DNA from: Cryptomeria japonica
Taxonomy: Eukaryota > Streptophyta > Pinopsida > Cupressales > Cupressaceae
NCBI RefSeq assembly: GCF_030272615.1
Contig: NC_081413.1
Location: 335,770,302-335,834,301, forward strand
Direction of reading: 5' to 3'
Length of the DNA stretch: 64,000 nucleotides
Made by a program: the position numbers and the translations under genes. The notes beneath the pieces are model-generated. The model saw nothing but the letters and a program-made list of their open reading frames with translations. It made no database searches and was not told the origin of the DNA. Shown here one piece after another: positions 35,305 to 46,926 of this stretch (position 1 is the stretch's first letter; every line of letters begins with the position of its first letter).

Positions 35305-38063
35305 TACAGATGTATATCAAATTCTTAGGGTTAGGATTTTTTTTTGAATAAATTTATACTTTAGCATACAGGAATGTAAAAAAAAGAATGTTTAGGCTGT
35401 TCATAGGTAGGTGAAATTTTATATTTGTATTTTCTTTTCAGAAATATTTAATTAATCATAGTTAGATTAACTTATATCTTCATAGTCTAAGACTAGATCT
35501 GTATGCACTTTTTTTGTTCCCTTTTTTTTGTTTTAACAGCAATACAATTTCTTTTTTACAATAATAATTACAATAATAGCAGCATTCCAATATTTCAGAA
35601 ATTACTTAAAACATTCCTATTTCTCTATTTACATTTTTTTTTTTTAAAATAAATTACAGAGGTAAAAGATGACATAATCTAGTTATATGACAGATTTAAA
35701 TAAAATACATTTTTCAGATAAATGACAGTCTTCATATATTGGATAGATTTCAGATAAAAGACAACAACATTACATTACAACCTTTCATAATAAATAAATA
35801 AAAAAAACTCTTTTCTCATAGAAATAATTTGAATACAATAGTCAACTTTTACAATGGGTGGAATACCCCAACTGGTCTCTCAATTCTAATAATGAGGACT
35901 TAAGTAAAATAATACATTTCTTTATACAAAAATAAATACAACATAAAGCTCCTTATTTACATTTCTGCAACTAAAATATAATATTGATTTTCTTATTCTT
36001 CTTTTTTTATACAACTAAACTAAAACTAGCAACTCCTAACTTCCTTCCCAAGCAACTTGCATTTAAAAATTTAGGGTTGTGACCATGGGGTGCTCACCTC
36101 CCAGCCTAGGCTTACTAGAAGCCACCCCCGAGCTTGGAAAACCAAGTCCTAGACGAGTTACACTCAAACATACACAAACAAGCAAGGGGAAAACAAAACA
36201 CAACAAACACATTCCCTTCCCAAGCTGAAACTTCATCACATAATGTGATGTCTTACTAGGGTGGAAGTGGACCAAGTACCCTAGAGGAGATCTGCTAGAT
36301 AGTAATTCACAGCCAACTCATGGCATCCAAGAAAACACAATAAAACTCATTTAATACCCCATATCCTTATGACCCCCAAAGGCAAACATGCCATATTTGC
36401 TCCCCTTATGACCCCCAAATGCATAAACAGAACTATGTAGCAAGGATCACATGGACAAACCCTTGAGATCACTCTCATGATGAGAGCCTCTCACTCTAAG
36501 GCTATCAAACTCCTTCCACCCCCAAGACCATTCTGCCCTCCCAAGGGTAAGATGGTCTTGGATACTCCAAAAACACAACAAATGCAAAAACAGAAAATAG
36601 GAACAGATTCACATAAAGCTTTCACAATTACAATACAATAAAAAATATAATATTTCCATTCAAGCATTCTACCAACAGATTTTTAAATAAACAAAGAAGA
36701 AAAAACTCCAACCTTGAATCTGCCAAGGGTATTCTAGGGAGAGCATGGAGAAGAGCAGCCCAATCCACAAAACTTTTCTGCAACACTTAGCCAAAATCCC
36801 TATTCCAAACTGATTTTTTTTCAAATTTTGCAAGATCTCTAAAAATGGAGAGTGGGTGATTAGCTCACTAAACTTCCATCTCTAGCCTAAGAAGGCTTCT
36901 CTCACTCCTTCCAACCTCTTAGATAGAATGAGGGACTCCCATTGGTTGGTCTTCCCTAGGTCTTACACACTCCCTAACCAAGGCACCTCAAGAAGAGGGA
37001 TGAAATGGGGAAGAGGAATTACACCTATCAAGAAAGTTATCTAACCAAGGATGACACTCCTATAGATGGAATTCGTCCATCTTGGGAAAACCACTTTTTT
37101 GGGTGGTTAAACAAGCCCTAGGGGAAAGACACATGGCCAAATTTGGCCTTCACCCATAGGTACCCCATGAGGCCTAATAAAAATGCTCTAAAATTGACTC
37201 TAAGAGTTGATTTAACCCTTAGAAAGACTATCTAAAGTTAACCTACGGGTCAACTCTGAGTTGACCCTCCTTGTGGCTCACTAACATAGATTTATTGGTA
37301 CCTTCAAGGATAATTAGGAGATATAACAATTAAACAAAAATAAAACTCTCCAAAAAGTGACATGACAATTGCCAACACAACATACAACATATGTGTCAAG
37401 TGACACTACAAAATAATTCCACATCACAAATACACACATGGTAATTGTCCCTTGAATGATTTAAACAAATTTAATGAATACAATTTACACACATGTAAAC
37501 AATTACATTTATGAATAAAATATGATACATACGGGGTGTTGTCTCTCCAAATAGACAACCCCTGGTTTTACGAACGTACATAGGCCTAGGCTTGATTCTC
37601 CATAATATTTCCATGGTCACATGGATAATTTCTTGCGCATCTCAATTTAAACATTAGTACTTTCCAATAGCCTCACATAATATCAAACACGTAATCAAGA
37701 ATACAATTCAATCACTCTGCATAGAATTGACATTATACAATACACTTTGCCACATATCAAAGCAATTCATCATAATCCTCATAATTTAATCCATTCATAA
37801 GATATGCAAACATATTCCCATTATCATAATAAAGTCCTGCAAATCAAATAATGACATACATCATCTCAATGTTACCATATTCTAGGATCATATAAAATTC
37901 TATATCCACAAAGCATAGAAATGAAGCATCAATATATCAATGTTAATAATTTCGTGGGATCATATAAAGTTCTATATACATGATGCATAAAAATAAAACA
38001 TCCATAATAGTTCCAACATGAAAATCACTGAAAAGCTAGGATGGGTTGGGGTAGGGCCTCACA

Positions 38064-38082
38064 CCCTCCCCCTCTAGGCATG
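38064..38082 (-). promoter_or_regulatory. polypurine tract of the chromovirus
   Basis: On the minus strand AGAGGGGGAGGGTG directly precedes the 3' LTR start TGTGAGGCCC. This is the expected position and composition of the plus-strand primer. Confidence 0.8.
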
Positions 38083-38084
38083 AA

Positions 38085-39570
38085 CATCCTCCTGGAGTTC
38101 ATCAAAAAGATGAGGGTACTGTGATCTCATACGTGCAACATCCTCCCATGAAGCTGTAACCTCATCATAGCAATCCCACTGGACCCTAACCTGGTCCAGC
38201 TCTTGACCTCAAAGGGCCAACATCTGGTGAGCTAAAATGTGAATGGGCTCCATAGTTAGCTGCCCATCTGACTCCACCTGCAAGGCATCCTAATCTAAAA
38301 TATGAGACTCATCATAGATATACTTCCTCAAAACTGAAACATGAAACACATCGTGGATGCATGATAGGCTAGGTGGCAAAGCTAGGTGATAAGCAACTGG
38401 TCCTATCCTCTCAAGGATCTCAAAAGGTCTGACAAAGTGAGGTGCAAGCTTAGAACCCTTTCCATAATGGATTGGACTCTTATGCGGTCGCACTCTCAGA
38501 AAAAACTGTCCCCAACCATGTAACTCCAGTCTATCCTCTTTGCATCTGCATATTTCTTCTGCCTATCATGTGCCTCTCTAAGGCATTGTCTAATCAAAAT
38601 TACGTGCTTCTCCATATCACGAACCATCTCAGGACCTATGGACACTCTATCCTCAATACTGTCCCAACTCAAAGGTGTCCTGCAAGGTCTGTCGTACAAA
38701 GCTTGAAAAGGTGGCATCCCCAAAGAAGTGTGATGCCCATTATTGTAGGCAAACTCTACTAAATGAAGGCACTCCTCCCATCTGGTCTAATGATCCATAA
38801 CATACATGTGGAGCATATCCTCTAATACCTGGTTAACCCACTCTGTCTGTCCATCCATTTTCGGATGATAGGCTATGCTGAAATTAAGCTTGGTGCCCAT
38901 AGCTGCCTATAATGCCTTCCAAAAGGAAGAAGTGAAGAGGGAATCCCTATTAGAAATAATCTTGCACGGAACACCATGAAGCCTAACAATGTCTCACAAG
39001 AACACCAGTGCCAATGTTGGTGCTGTGAAGGTAGTCCAGACTGGTGAGAAGTGGGTCACTTTGGTCAACTTGTCAACTGTCACCAAGATAACATCATGGC
39101 AACAAGATGACATGGGAAGACCAATGATGAAATCCATGGATATAGTATCCCACTCCACTCGGGTATAGCATGAGACTGGAGCAACCCACCTAGATGGCGG
39201 TGCTCCACCTTGACTCTCTGACACTCAAGGCATCGAGCTACAATCTCAGCGATAAGCTACTGCTTACCAAGCCAATGATATAACTACCTCAAGTCTGCAT
39301 GCATCGTCTTAACCCCGGGATGCGCTGCATAAGGAGCTTTATGAGCCTCCATGATAATAAACTCTCACAATCCCCTAGGAGAAGGTACATAGATGCACCC
39401 TCTATGGCGTAATAGTCCATCAGGCTCTAGAGAGTAATCCAAATACTTCCCCTCTAGGATCTCCTGAGATCGGATCCTTTGACAAACCTCTAGATACCAT
39501 CCATCCTCTGGCAACCGCTACAATATACAGTCTCTCAAATCTGTGCTCATAGATATGGTGTATACCTCAT
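38085..39570 (-). pseudogene. chromovirus integrase with chromodomain
   Basis: The H2C2 part is degraded (CLECQ near 39235). WDTISMDFIIGLP carries the first catalytic Asp (about 39135). The second should be in IVSDR but reads IISNRDSLF (about 38960), Asp to Asn. The Glu region reads DGQTEWVNQVLEDM (about 38840). The post-integrase block [21 protein letters not shown] is at 38493-38290. At about 38110-38180 VRVQWDCYDEVTASWEDVA and YPHLF form the chromodomain, which in chromoviruses guides insertion to heterochromatin. Several TAG and TGA stops. Confidence 0.87.
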
Positions 39571-39571
39571 G

Positions 39572-40815
39572 TCATCTCCTACTTAAGGCATCTGCGACTA
39601 CGTTCTCCTTCCCTTTGATGTAGTGGACATCAAAATCATACTCGCAAAGGAACTCCATCCAACTCCTCTGACGGGCATTAAGATTAGGTTGGGTGAAGAT
39701 GTACTGCAAACTCTGATGGTCTGAATGAAGCTTGAAGTGATGACCCAAAAGGAAGTGTCGCCACCTCACAAGTGCATGTACTATTTCTGCAAGCTCTAGG
39801 TCATGCGTAGGGTAGTTAAGCTCACGAGTCTTAAGTTTCCTAGACTCGTATGCTATAACTCTACCTTCCTACATAAGGACTGCTCCTAATCCATCCAAGG
39901 AAGCATGTGCATACCATGAAATCGGTTGTGGGGTCTGGCACAATAAGAATAGGTGCACTAGTGAGTGCCTTTTTTCAGATCCTGAAAAGCCCTCTCACAC
40001 TTCTCTATCCACTTGAATTTATTTCCCTTTCGCTGGAGGGATGTGATGGGGTGTGCAACTTTGGAAAATCCCTCAACAAAGTGTCTATAGTATCCTACTA
40101 AACCCATGAAGCTCCTGACCTCTGTCACACTAGTTGGCGCTGGCTAATCCATAATTGCTCTGATCTTTGATGGGTCAACTGAGATCCCATCACCAGATAT
40201 AACATACCCAAGGTACTTGACCTCTGATCTAAAGAAAGCATACTTCGACAAACTGCCGAACAACTAGTTCTCCCTCAAACACTGCAAAACCTATTTCAAA
40301 TGCTCCTCATGCTCCTTCTTGTTTTGAGAATATATCAATATGTCATCGAGGAACACAATCACAAATCGGTCGAGGAAAGTGCGGAATAACCCATTCATGA
40401 GACTCATGAATACAGCTAGAGAATTCGTAAGACCGAATGGGACCACAGTGAACTCATAGTGGCCATATCTGGTATGAAATGCGGTCTTGTGGATATCACT
40501 CTCCACAATCCTCAACTGATGCTACCCTGACTTCAGATCTATTTTGGAGAACACTTTAGCACCCTGAAGCTGATCAAACAAGTCATCGATCCTGGGCAAG
40601 GGATAATGGTTCTTGATGGTTACTTTGTTTAGTTTCCTGTATTCCATGCATAACCGAAGTGACCCGTCCTTCTTCTTCATGAAGATGGCTGGTGCGCCCC
40701 AAGGGGAGACACTAGGATGAATGTGACCCTTCTCTAAGAGTTCCTCTAGCTACACCTTGATCTCATTAAGCTCATGTGTGGTCATCCTATAAGGTGCTCT
40801 CAAAACTGGCTCGGC
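39572..40815 (-). pseudogene. chromovirus reverse transcriptase and RNase H
   Basis: RT begins after IDFHIDLVP with the typical APYRMTTHEL and [20 protein letters not shown]. The catalytic motif is FLDDILIYS (within 40515-40291). The connection reads LGYVISGDGISVDPSKI (about 40190). RNase H ends with the frame 39769-39572, including LHSDHQSLQYIF and the terminal ENVVADALSRR. Stops are mostly TAG, some at Trp positions such as AIMD*PAP. Polymerase motifs survive but the frame does not. Confidence 0.88.
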
Positions 40816-41430
40816 TTATGGCACCAAATCTATGTGGAAGTCAATCTCTCTACTTGGTGGCATGCCAGGTAGCTCAGTTGGAAACACATCTACAAATGCC
40901 CCAAGGATGGGATGATCATCTATGGAAGGCTCCTTCTCATTTTCTTCCTCTCTATCACTAATGGTGATAGAAAACAATTGGCATCCCTTTTGCATGCTCT
41001 GCTTAAGCTGCATAGCGGAAATCATACGAAGAGACACGGGCCTCTGAATCCCAGTGATTACTATGGAAGCACCATGATCATCCTCGCACTCGATCTTTTT
41101 CAGGCGACAATCCATCTTGGCTCTGTGGGCGTAAATCCAATTCATGCCAAGTACGATGCCATATGATCTGAGTGGTGTAACTCTAAGATCTACTACGGTG
41201 GTGGTATTGCCAATCTGGAGCGGACATCCCCTAACCTCTGAATCCACTGACACTCTAGCCCCTGAAGCTAACTCCACTTCCCAGCTGACACCTTACCTAA
41301 CTACCACTAGCCTGCAATGCTCCACAACCAATGAAGATATAAAGGAGTCTATCGCTCCTAAGTCAAATAGTATAGAATTACTGATACCTCTAATCATACC
41401 TGCAGCCTCAATGACTGTGGCCTGGTGCAC
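40816..41430 (-). pseudogene. chromovirus aspartic protease
   Basis: The active site reads ILFDLGAIDSFIS at about 41340-41380. The family has FDSGATHSFIS, so the Ser after the catalytic Asp is Leu (TCA to TTA) and Thr is Ile (ACA to ATA), both C to T on the coding strand. The second half (41277-40816) carries GIVLGMNWIYAHRAKMDC, the family's ILGMDWL region. A frameshift near 41290 separates the halves. Confidence 0.82.
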
Positions 41431-41539
41431 TACTTGGCGGTTGTCAACCGCTGCGAAGACTCTATGGGACTTGCCCATATCTCCAACTGTAGGCTCTGAT
41501 GCTGCCATCCTTTGATTATTGCCATCTGACCCTATGGAC

Positions 41540-42834
41540 ACTCTCTCACCATGTGCCCCATGGCTCCACATGTGAAACAAGCACCGCGTGCCTAAAACTA
41601 TGCGACCTGAGGCATAGAGTAAGGCTGCCCACCTATCCTACTCAAACCACTCTACCCACCCCTAGAGGACTGCTGAGTCCATGCTGGAGGTGTGTATGTA
41701 CCCTATTCTCTCTGGTCGTGTCTAGGACCCTATGACTGCCACTGCTTGGGCTTAAAGCCCTACTGTCCTTGAGGGGGGCTCTATCTCTGACTCTGCTATG
41801 ACTACTGCAGAGGAGGGGGTTTATAAGACCCCAATGCATTTCTATGGTTGCCTTTCCAATGGGGTTTCTGAAACCCGAAAGACTGGGGTGTCGGGTTTCA
41901 GTTCTGAAACCAATCCCTCGTGTCTTGTGGCCTGACCTAAATCTCCTCGGCTATCAAGGCCTTCTCCACGGCAACCCGAAGGCTCCCTGGAGCGGCCATC
42001 CTCACCAGTCCTGCTATCCTGGCATTAATTCTCTTGATAAATTGGTTGATGAGAAGCTTCTCGTCCTTCAGGTAGTCTACATAAGGTAGGAGCTCAATGA
42101 ACTTGCTCTTGTATTGGTTCACTGAGAGACCCTTCTGCTGGAGGTCGTGGAACTCATCGATCCTAGGCTACCTGAAGTGCTCTGATAGGTACCTCTCCCT
42201 GAACCTCTTTATGAAGATTTCCCATGTGAGGGTGTCTGTAGTTAGACCACACTTGAATTCCTCCTACTTCCACCATGTGGAGGTCATCGATCTCAAAAGG
42301 TGGACTGCAACTCATGCCTTTAGATTTCTTTCGTAAGAACACAATGCGAAGCACTTATCTAGGCTCAAAAGCCAAGCCTCAGCCTCTACCCCATCTGTAG
42401 ATCCCCCAAAAGATGGTGGCTGGAGGCGCAAAACCTCTCTAATCAAATCCCCCAGTTCTTGACATGTCCTCTCAATATAAACAGGTGCAGCTACTGGAGG
42501 TGGTCTAGGTAGATGAACGGACTCAGGCTCATGCTCAGCCTGACCTTCTATGGGATTAGGAGGTGGACTCCTACTCCATTCCCTATCTGCTGACCTATGG
42601 CTCCCTGAGTTCTAATTTTCTGCACGACGGTCGACTGCTGGAAGCCTATCCTGCACTATCCCAATCAGGTTTTGGAGTGCTAATAAGATCTCTCAGTTTG
42701 GGTCAACCGACAGTTTGGGAGGGGCTTCTGGGTTCCCTTTTGGAACTGGTTCCTCCCTATCAACATCCTCGTGCCATATGTGTATGCTTAGGACCCCTTT
42801 CGCTCTCGCGAGCTTGTTGTGTAGTCAGAGGCAT
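41540..42834 (-). pseudogene. chromovirus gag with zinc knuckle
   Basis: A start at ATG 42834 (MPLTTQQARE) is likely. The Retrotrans_gag core is split by TAG and TGA stops: AEAWLLSLDKCFALCSYE, then TWEIFIKRFRERYLSEHFR and LSVNQYKSKFIELLPYVDYL (42122-41937 open). A Gln/Pro-rich linker leads to the knuckle CFTCGAMGHMVREC at about 41547-41588, a complete CX2CX4HX4C. Confidence 0.85.
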
Positions 42835-42943
42835 CCTTATAAGAAAATAAAATGAAAATAAAATAAATAATAATTTTTCGGGGAAAAAATTAATTAATTA
42901 AATAATTAAAGAGAAACGTAATGGAGAAAGGTTCCTAGTGTTG

Positions 42944-42964
42944 GAAACCTTGCTTTGATACGAA
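42944..42964 (-). promoter_or_regulatory. chromovirus primer-binding site
   Basis: On the minus strand the 5' LTR end GGCATGACA is followed by TTTTCGTATCAAAGCAAGG. This matches the initiator-tRNA-Met site TGGTATCAGAGC with two changes. Confidence 0.75.
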
Positions 42965-42966
42965 AA

Positions 42967-44499
42967 TGTCATGCCCAAACTTTTGGGCTAAAAAAAGGGA
43001 ACAATTTTTTTTTTTGAAACATTTAAACTCTCAAAATAATCTACATTTAAAGTGGAAATCAAATAAGCGACATTAATTAAAGGAGATTAATTAATCCCAA
43101 GAGGGTTGTTGCAATTTAGTTAGTTAATTTAATTATCTTAATTAAGTTGCCGCTAATTAAAATTGAGGGATAATTAGATATCTCAAATGCATTTAAATCA
43201 TTCCTGACCAAACAATGATAATGCTATCTTAAATTTAAAATTAATTAATTGAACGCACGCAATTTCATTATTTAAACCTAACCGATAAGGGTTCAAATTC
43301 CACAATGTCATTTGTCAAATAAATCCAATCTATGCTAGAGTCAATTTTAAAATTTCCCCTAAACCTTTAAATTTGACGATATAATTAATCTGGGCAACAT
43401 TGGTCTCAAAGGCTAAAATTTCGTAAAAATAATTAATAATTTTCAAATATAAATTTTTCTGAATATAAAAATATAACTTAACCTCCATATTTAATCAAAT
43501 ATATCAGATAACTATATAGTTTCCCTAGTTGAATAAATTAAATCAACTTTGCGATTAATGTTTCCATATAACATTAATCCTCCATTTTAAATTATATAAA
43601 ATAAACTATATTAAAAATTAATTTTCTTCCACATCAAATAAGGAGTTTTAAATTAATAACACATAAGGCTAAAATTATAGGGGGGAATCATTTTCAAAAT
43701 TTGGAAAGTATTTCCCCCCCTTCTTATTTTAATTTATCATTATTTTATTTTTTAAAATCTCAAACCCTAACTAGGGTTGAGTAATTTTCTTCCCCTATAT
43801 TTTATTTAAATCCACTTAATAATCCCTTTCTTTTATCTTTATATTATTAACTAACCCTATTATTTCTATTTTTTATTTGTATGCAAACCCTAATCCGGAT
43901 TTGGATTAGGGTTGCATATTATACCCAAAAGCAATTCTTAAACTTAAAATATTTCCTCTGCCCTAACCCGAAACTGGGTTAGGGTTTATTCTCTTTTTTT
44001 TTTGGTGTGTGTGTGTGTATGTTGTGTGTGTTGCAGGTACAGAGGCCATGGAGGCGGTGGCCGAATGGAGACAAGGCAAGGCAACGGTCGAGTTTGGGCA
44101 GAGGCCGATGGGAGGTTTGGAAGCACAACGTCGAGCTCCCCCGGATGCCACTATGCGTACACACAGTGGCGGTGGCACCATCCATTGTGTGCACCCACAG
44201 TGGCGGTCGGTGCCACCCACTGTGCGTACACATAGTGGCAGCTGGTGTCATCCACTGTGTGTAAGCACAGTGGCGGCCGAGCCGTCCACTGTGTCTACAC
44301 ACAGTGGCAGCACCTCCATGTCGCCCACTATGTGCAAACACAGTGGCTCGACCCGCGAGCCGTCCACTGTGTTTACACACAGTGGTTCAGCCCCAAGGAA
44401 ATGCCCCCATCTTTATTTTTATATTTTTTTTATATTTAAAATATATATATAATCAGGTTTGAACATATTCAAAGTTTCATTTATGTGTATTCTTAAAAG

Positions 44500-44531
<32 letters not shown>

Positions 44532-46055
44532 TACAGATGCATATCAAATTCTTAGGGTTAGGATTTGTTTTGAATAAATTTATACTTTAGCATATAGGAA
44601 TGTAAAAAAAAGAATGTTCTGGCTGTTCATAGATAGGTGAAATTTTATATTTGTATTTTCTTTTCAGAAAGATTATATTAATCATAGTTAGATTAACTTA
44701 TATCTTCATAGTCTAAGATTAGATCTGTATGCACTTTTTTTGTTCCCTTTTTTTTTGTTTTAACAGCAATACAATTTTTTTTTACAGTAATAATTACAAT
44801 AACAACAACATTCCAATATTCCAGAAATTACTTAAAACATTCCTATTTCTCTATCTACATCTTTTTTATATATATAAATTACAGAGGCAAAAGATGACAG
44901 AATCTAGTTATATGACAGATTTAAATAAAATACATTTTTCAGATAAATGACAGTCTTCATATATTGGATAGATTTCAGATAAAAGACAACAACATTACAT
45001 TATAGCCTTTCATAATAAATAAATAAAAACACTCTTTTCTCATAGAAATAATTTGAATACAATAGTCAACTTTTACAATGGGTGGAATACAAAAGTCCTA
45101 GGGGAAAGACACATGGCCAAATTTGGCCTTCACCCATAGGTACCCCATGAGGCCTAATAAAAATGCTCTAAAATTGACTCTAGGAGTTGATTTAACCCTT
45201 AAAAGTCCATCTAAAGTTAACCTATGGGTCAACTCTGAGTTGACCCTCCTTGTGGCTCATTAACCTAGATTTATTGGTACCTTCAAGGATAATTAGGAGA
45301 TATAACAATTAAACAAAAATAAAACTCTCCAAAAAGTGACATGACAATTGCCAACACAACATACAACATATGTGTCAAGTGACACTACAAAATAATTCCA
45401 CATCACAAATACACACATGGCAATTGTCCCTTGAATGATTTAAACAAATTTAATGAATACAATTTACACACATGCAAACAATTATGTTTATGAATAAAAT
45501 ATGATGCATATGGGGTGTTGTCTCTCCAAATAGACCACCCCTGGTTTTAGGAACGTACATAGGCCTAGGCTTGATTCTCCATAATATTTCCATGGTCACA
45601 TGGATAATTTCTTGCGCATCTCAATTTAAACATTAGTACTTTCCAATAGCCTCATATAATATCAAACATGTAATCAAGAATACAATTCAATCACTCTGCA
45701 TAGAATTGACATTATACAATATAATTTGCCACATATCAAAGCAATTCACATAATCAATTCATCATAATCCTCATAATTTAATCCATTCATAAGATATTCA
45801 AACATATTCCCATTATCATAATAAAGTCCTGCAAATAAAATAATGACATACATCGTCTCAATGTTACCCTATTCTAGGATCATATAAAATTCTATATCCA
45901 CAAAGCATAGAAATGAAGCATCAATATATCAATGTTAACAATTTCATGGGATCATATAAAGTTCTATATCCATAATGCATAAAAATAAAGCATCCATAAT
46001 AGTTCCAACATGAAAATCACTGAAAATCCAGGATGGGTCGGGGTAGGGCCTCACA
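42967..46055 (-). repeat. chromovirus 5' LTR, 3089 bp
   Basis: Begins TGTCATGCCCAAAC and ends GGGTAGGGCCTCACA. It lacks the 1.25 kb and 68 bp blocks of the other LTR, and the TA tract is short (44500-44527). In element orientation the TA tract and ATATAAAAATA (about 44415) lie just before the palindrome array, so the array may be near the RNA start. Confidence 0.92.
44148..44385. repeat. array of seven 22-bp palindromes, right LTR
   Basis: Units at 44148, 44182, 44217, 44252, 44286, 44325 and 44364. The units at 44286 and 44364 are perfect: CCACTGTGT, four bases, ACACAGTGG. Number, order and spacing equal those in the other LTR, so the array was present in the inserting element. Confidence 0.92.
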
Positions 46056-46060
46056 AATGA

Positions 46061-46109
46061 CAACATACATTATCATCATATCATCATACCATTTCATCAA
46101 ATGCCAACA
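46061..46109 (-). repeat. copia 3' LTR, remaining 49 bp
   Basis: Starts CAACATACATTATC directly after the AATGA copy and ends GCCAACA. It matches 51910-51958. Together with 32229-33605 it completes the 3' LTR. Confidence 0.92.
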
Positions 46110-46124
46110 ATATCTCCCTTTGGC
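46110..46124 (-). promoter_or_regulatory. copia polypurine tract
   Basis: The minus strand reads CCAAAGGGAGATAT immediately before the LTR start TGTTGGC, the usual copia AAAGGGGGAGATT tract with small changes. Confidence 0.85.
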
Positions 46125-46478
46125 ATTGATGGCAATACTCAGTGTAGCATTGTAACTAAAAACATCATAGACCAATGCATCTAAAATGTCTTCATTAGAT
46201 ATCATACATCAGATGTCTTCTCCCCTATCTCATATCTCATATCTTCTCCCCCTTTTATAACAATGCTAAAATGGAGGCACAAGCTCCCATACTCCACTAT
46301 GTTGCTCCCCCTATGGAGTAGCATCTTTCAACACATCAATCCTGAAAGGTTTGTCACTGTAATACCTGACTAATGTGGAGCACACATCTTTAGTTTACTT
46401 CATGAAGGGGTAAAACCCCTAATTCACCTCTCAAATAGGTAAATGTAGTCTTTGGTAAGGGCTTAGTGAATTTGTCTG

Positions 46479-46780
46479 CTAGCTGCTCCTTACTAGAAAC
46501 ATGTTGTAATACAACCTCTCTATTTGAACCTTCTCTATCAAGAAATGATACTTTATCTCAATGTGCTTAGTTCTAGCATGCAATACCAGATTCTTGGAAA
46601 TATTGATTGCACTAGTATTGTCACAAAATATACCCACCTGTTCAAATATAGGTACTTTGAAACCATCCAATACATGTTTCATCGAGATTGCGTGAGTGTA
46701 GTTCATGAATGTTGCCACATATTCTACTTCAGCTGTAGACTGAGAAGTACAGCTCTGCTTCTTACTCATCCATCAGACTA
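46479..46780 (-). pseudogene. copia RNase H
   Basis: The frame 46769-46479 has SKKQSCTSQSTAEVEYVA with the catalytic Glu, then CDNTSAINISKNLVLHARTK with the Asp, and HIEIKYHFLIEKV. It follows RT after a gap of a few stops, as in copia elements. The upstream region with the first Asp (near 46830) is broken. Confidence 0.88.
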
Positions 46781-46926
46781 GTCTTCCACCAAGAAAGAAT
46801 GCTCCACCGGTTGTGCTCTTCCGATTGTCCACATTACCTGCCCAATCTGCATCAGTAAATACCTTGAGATTAAAATCACCATTGTATGGATACTACAATC
46901 CATAATCAACAGTCCCTTTTAGGTAT

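Larger units (their letters stand above)
33606..38063 (-). repeat. chromovirus 3' LTR, 4458 bp
   Basis: Begins TGTCGTGCCCAAAC and ends GGGTAGGGCCTCACA. It contains a palindrome array (34853-35090), a (TA)46 tract (35209-35300) and a 1.25 kb block (about 35867-37113) absent from the other LTR. A further 68 bp, between two TCAAATAAG copies (33696 and 33764), are also missing from the other LTR. Aligned stretches differ by about 3-5%. Confidence 0.92.
33606..46055 (-). mobile_element. Tekay/Del-like chromovirus (Ty3/gypsy), 12.45 kb
   Basis: LTRs 33606-38063 (4458 bp) and 42967-46055 (3089 bp) flank a gag-pol region on the minus strand. In element orientation the ends are TGTGAGGCCCTACCCC and GGCATGACA. 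A chromodomain-like C-terminus of integrase and the very long LTRs point to the Tekay/Del branch of chromoviruses. It sits in a copia LTR with a perfect AATGA duplication. All coding domains carry stops or lost catalytic residues. Confidence 0.92.

Noticed and set aside
44148-44385. CRISPR-like regular array
   Set aside because: Spacers are short and similar to each other, arms are palindromic, and the array lies in a plant LTR in two copies.
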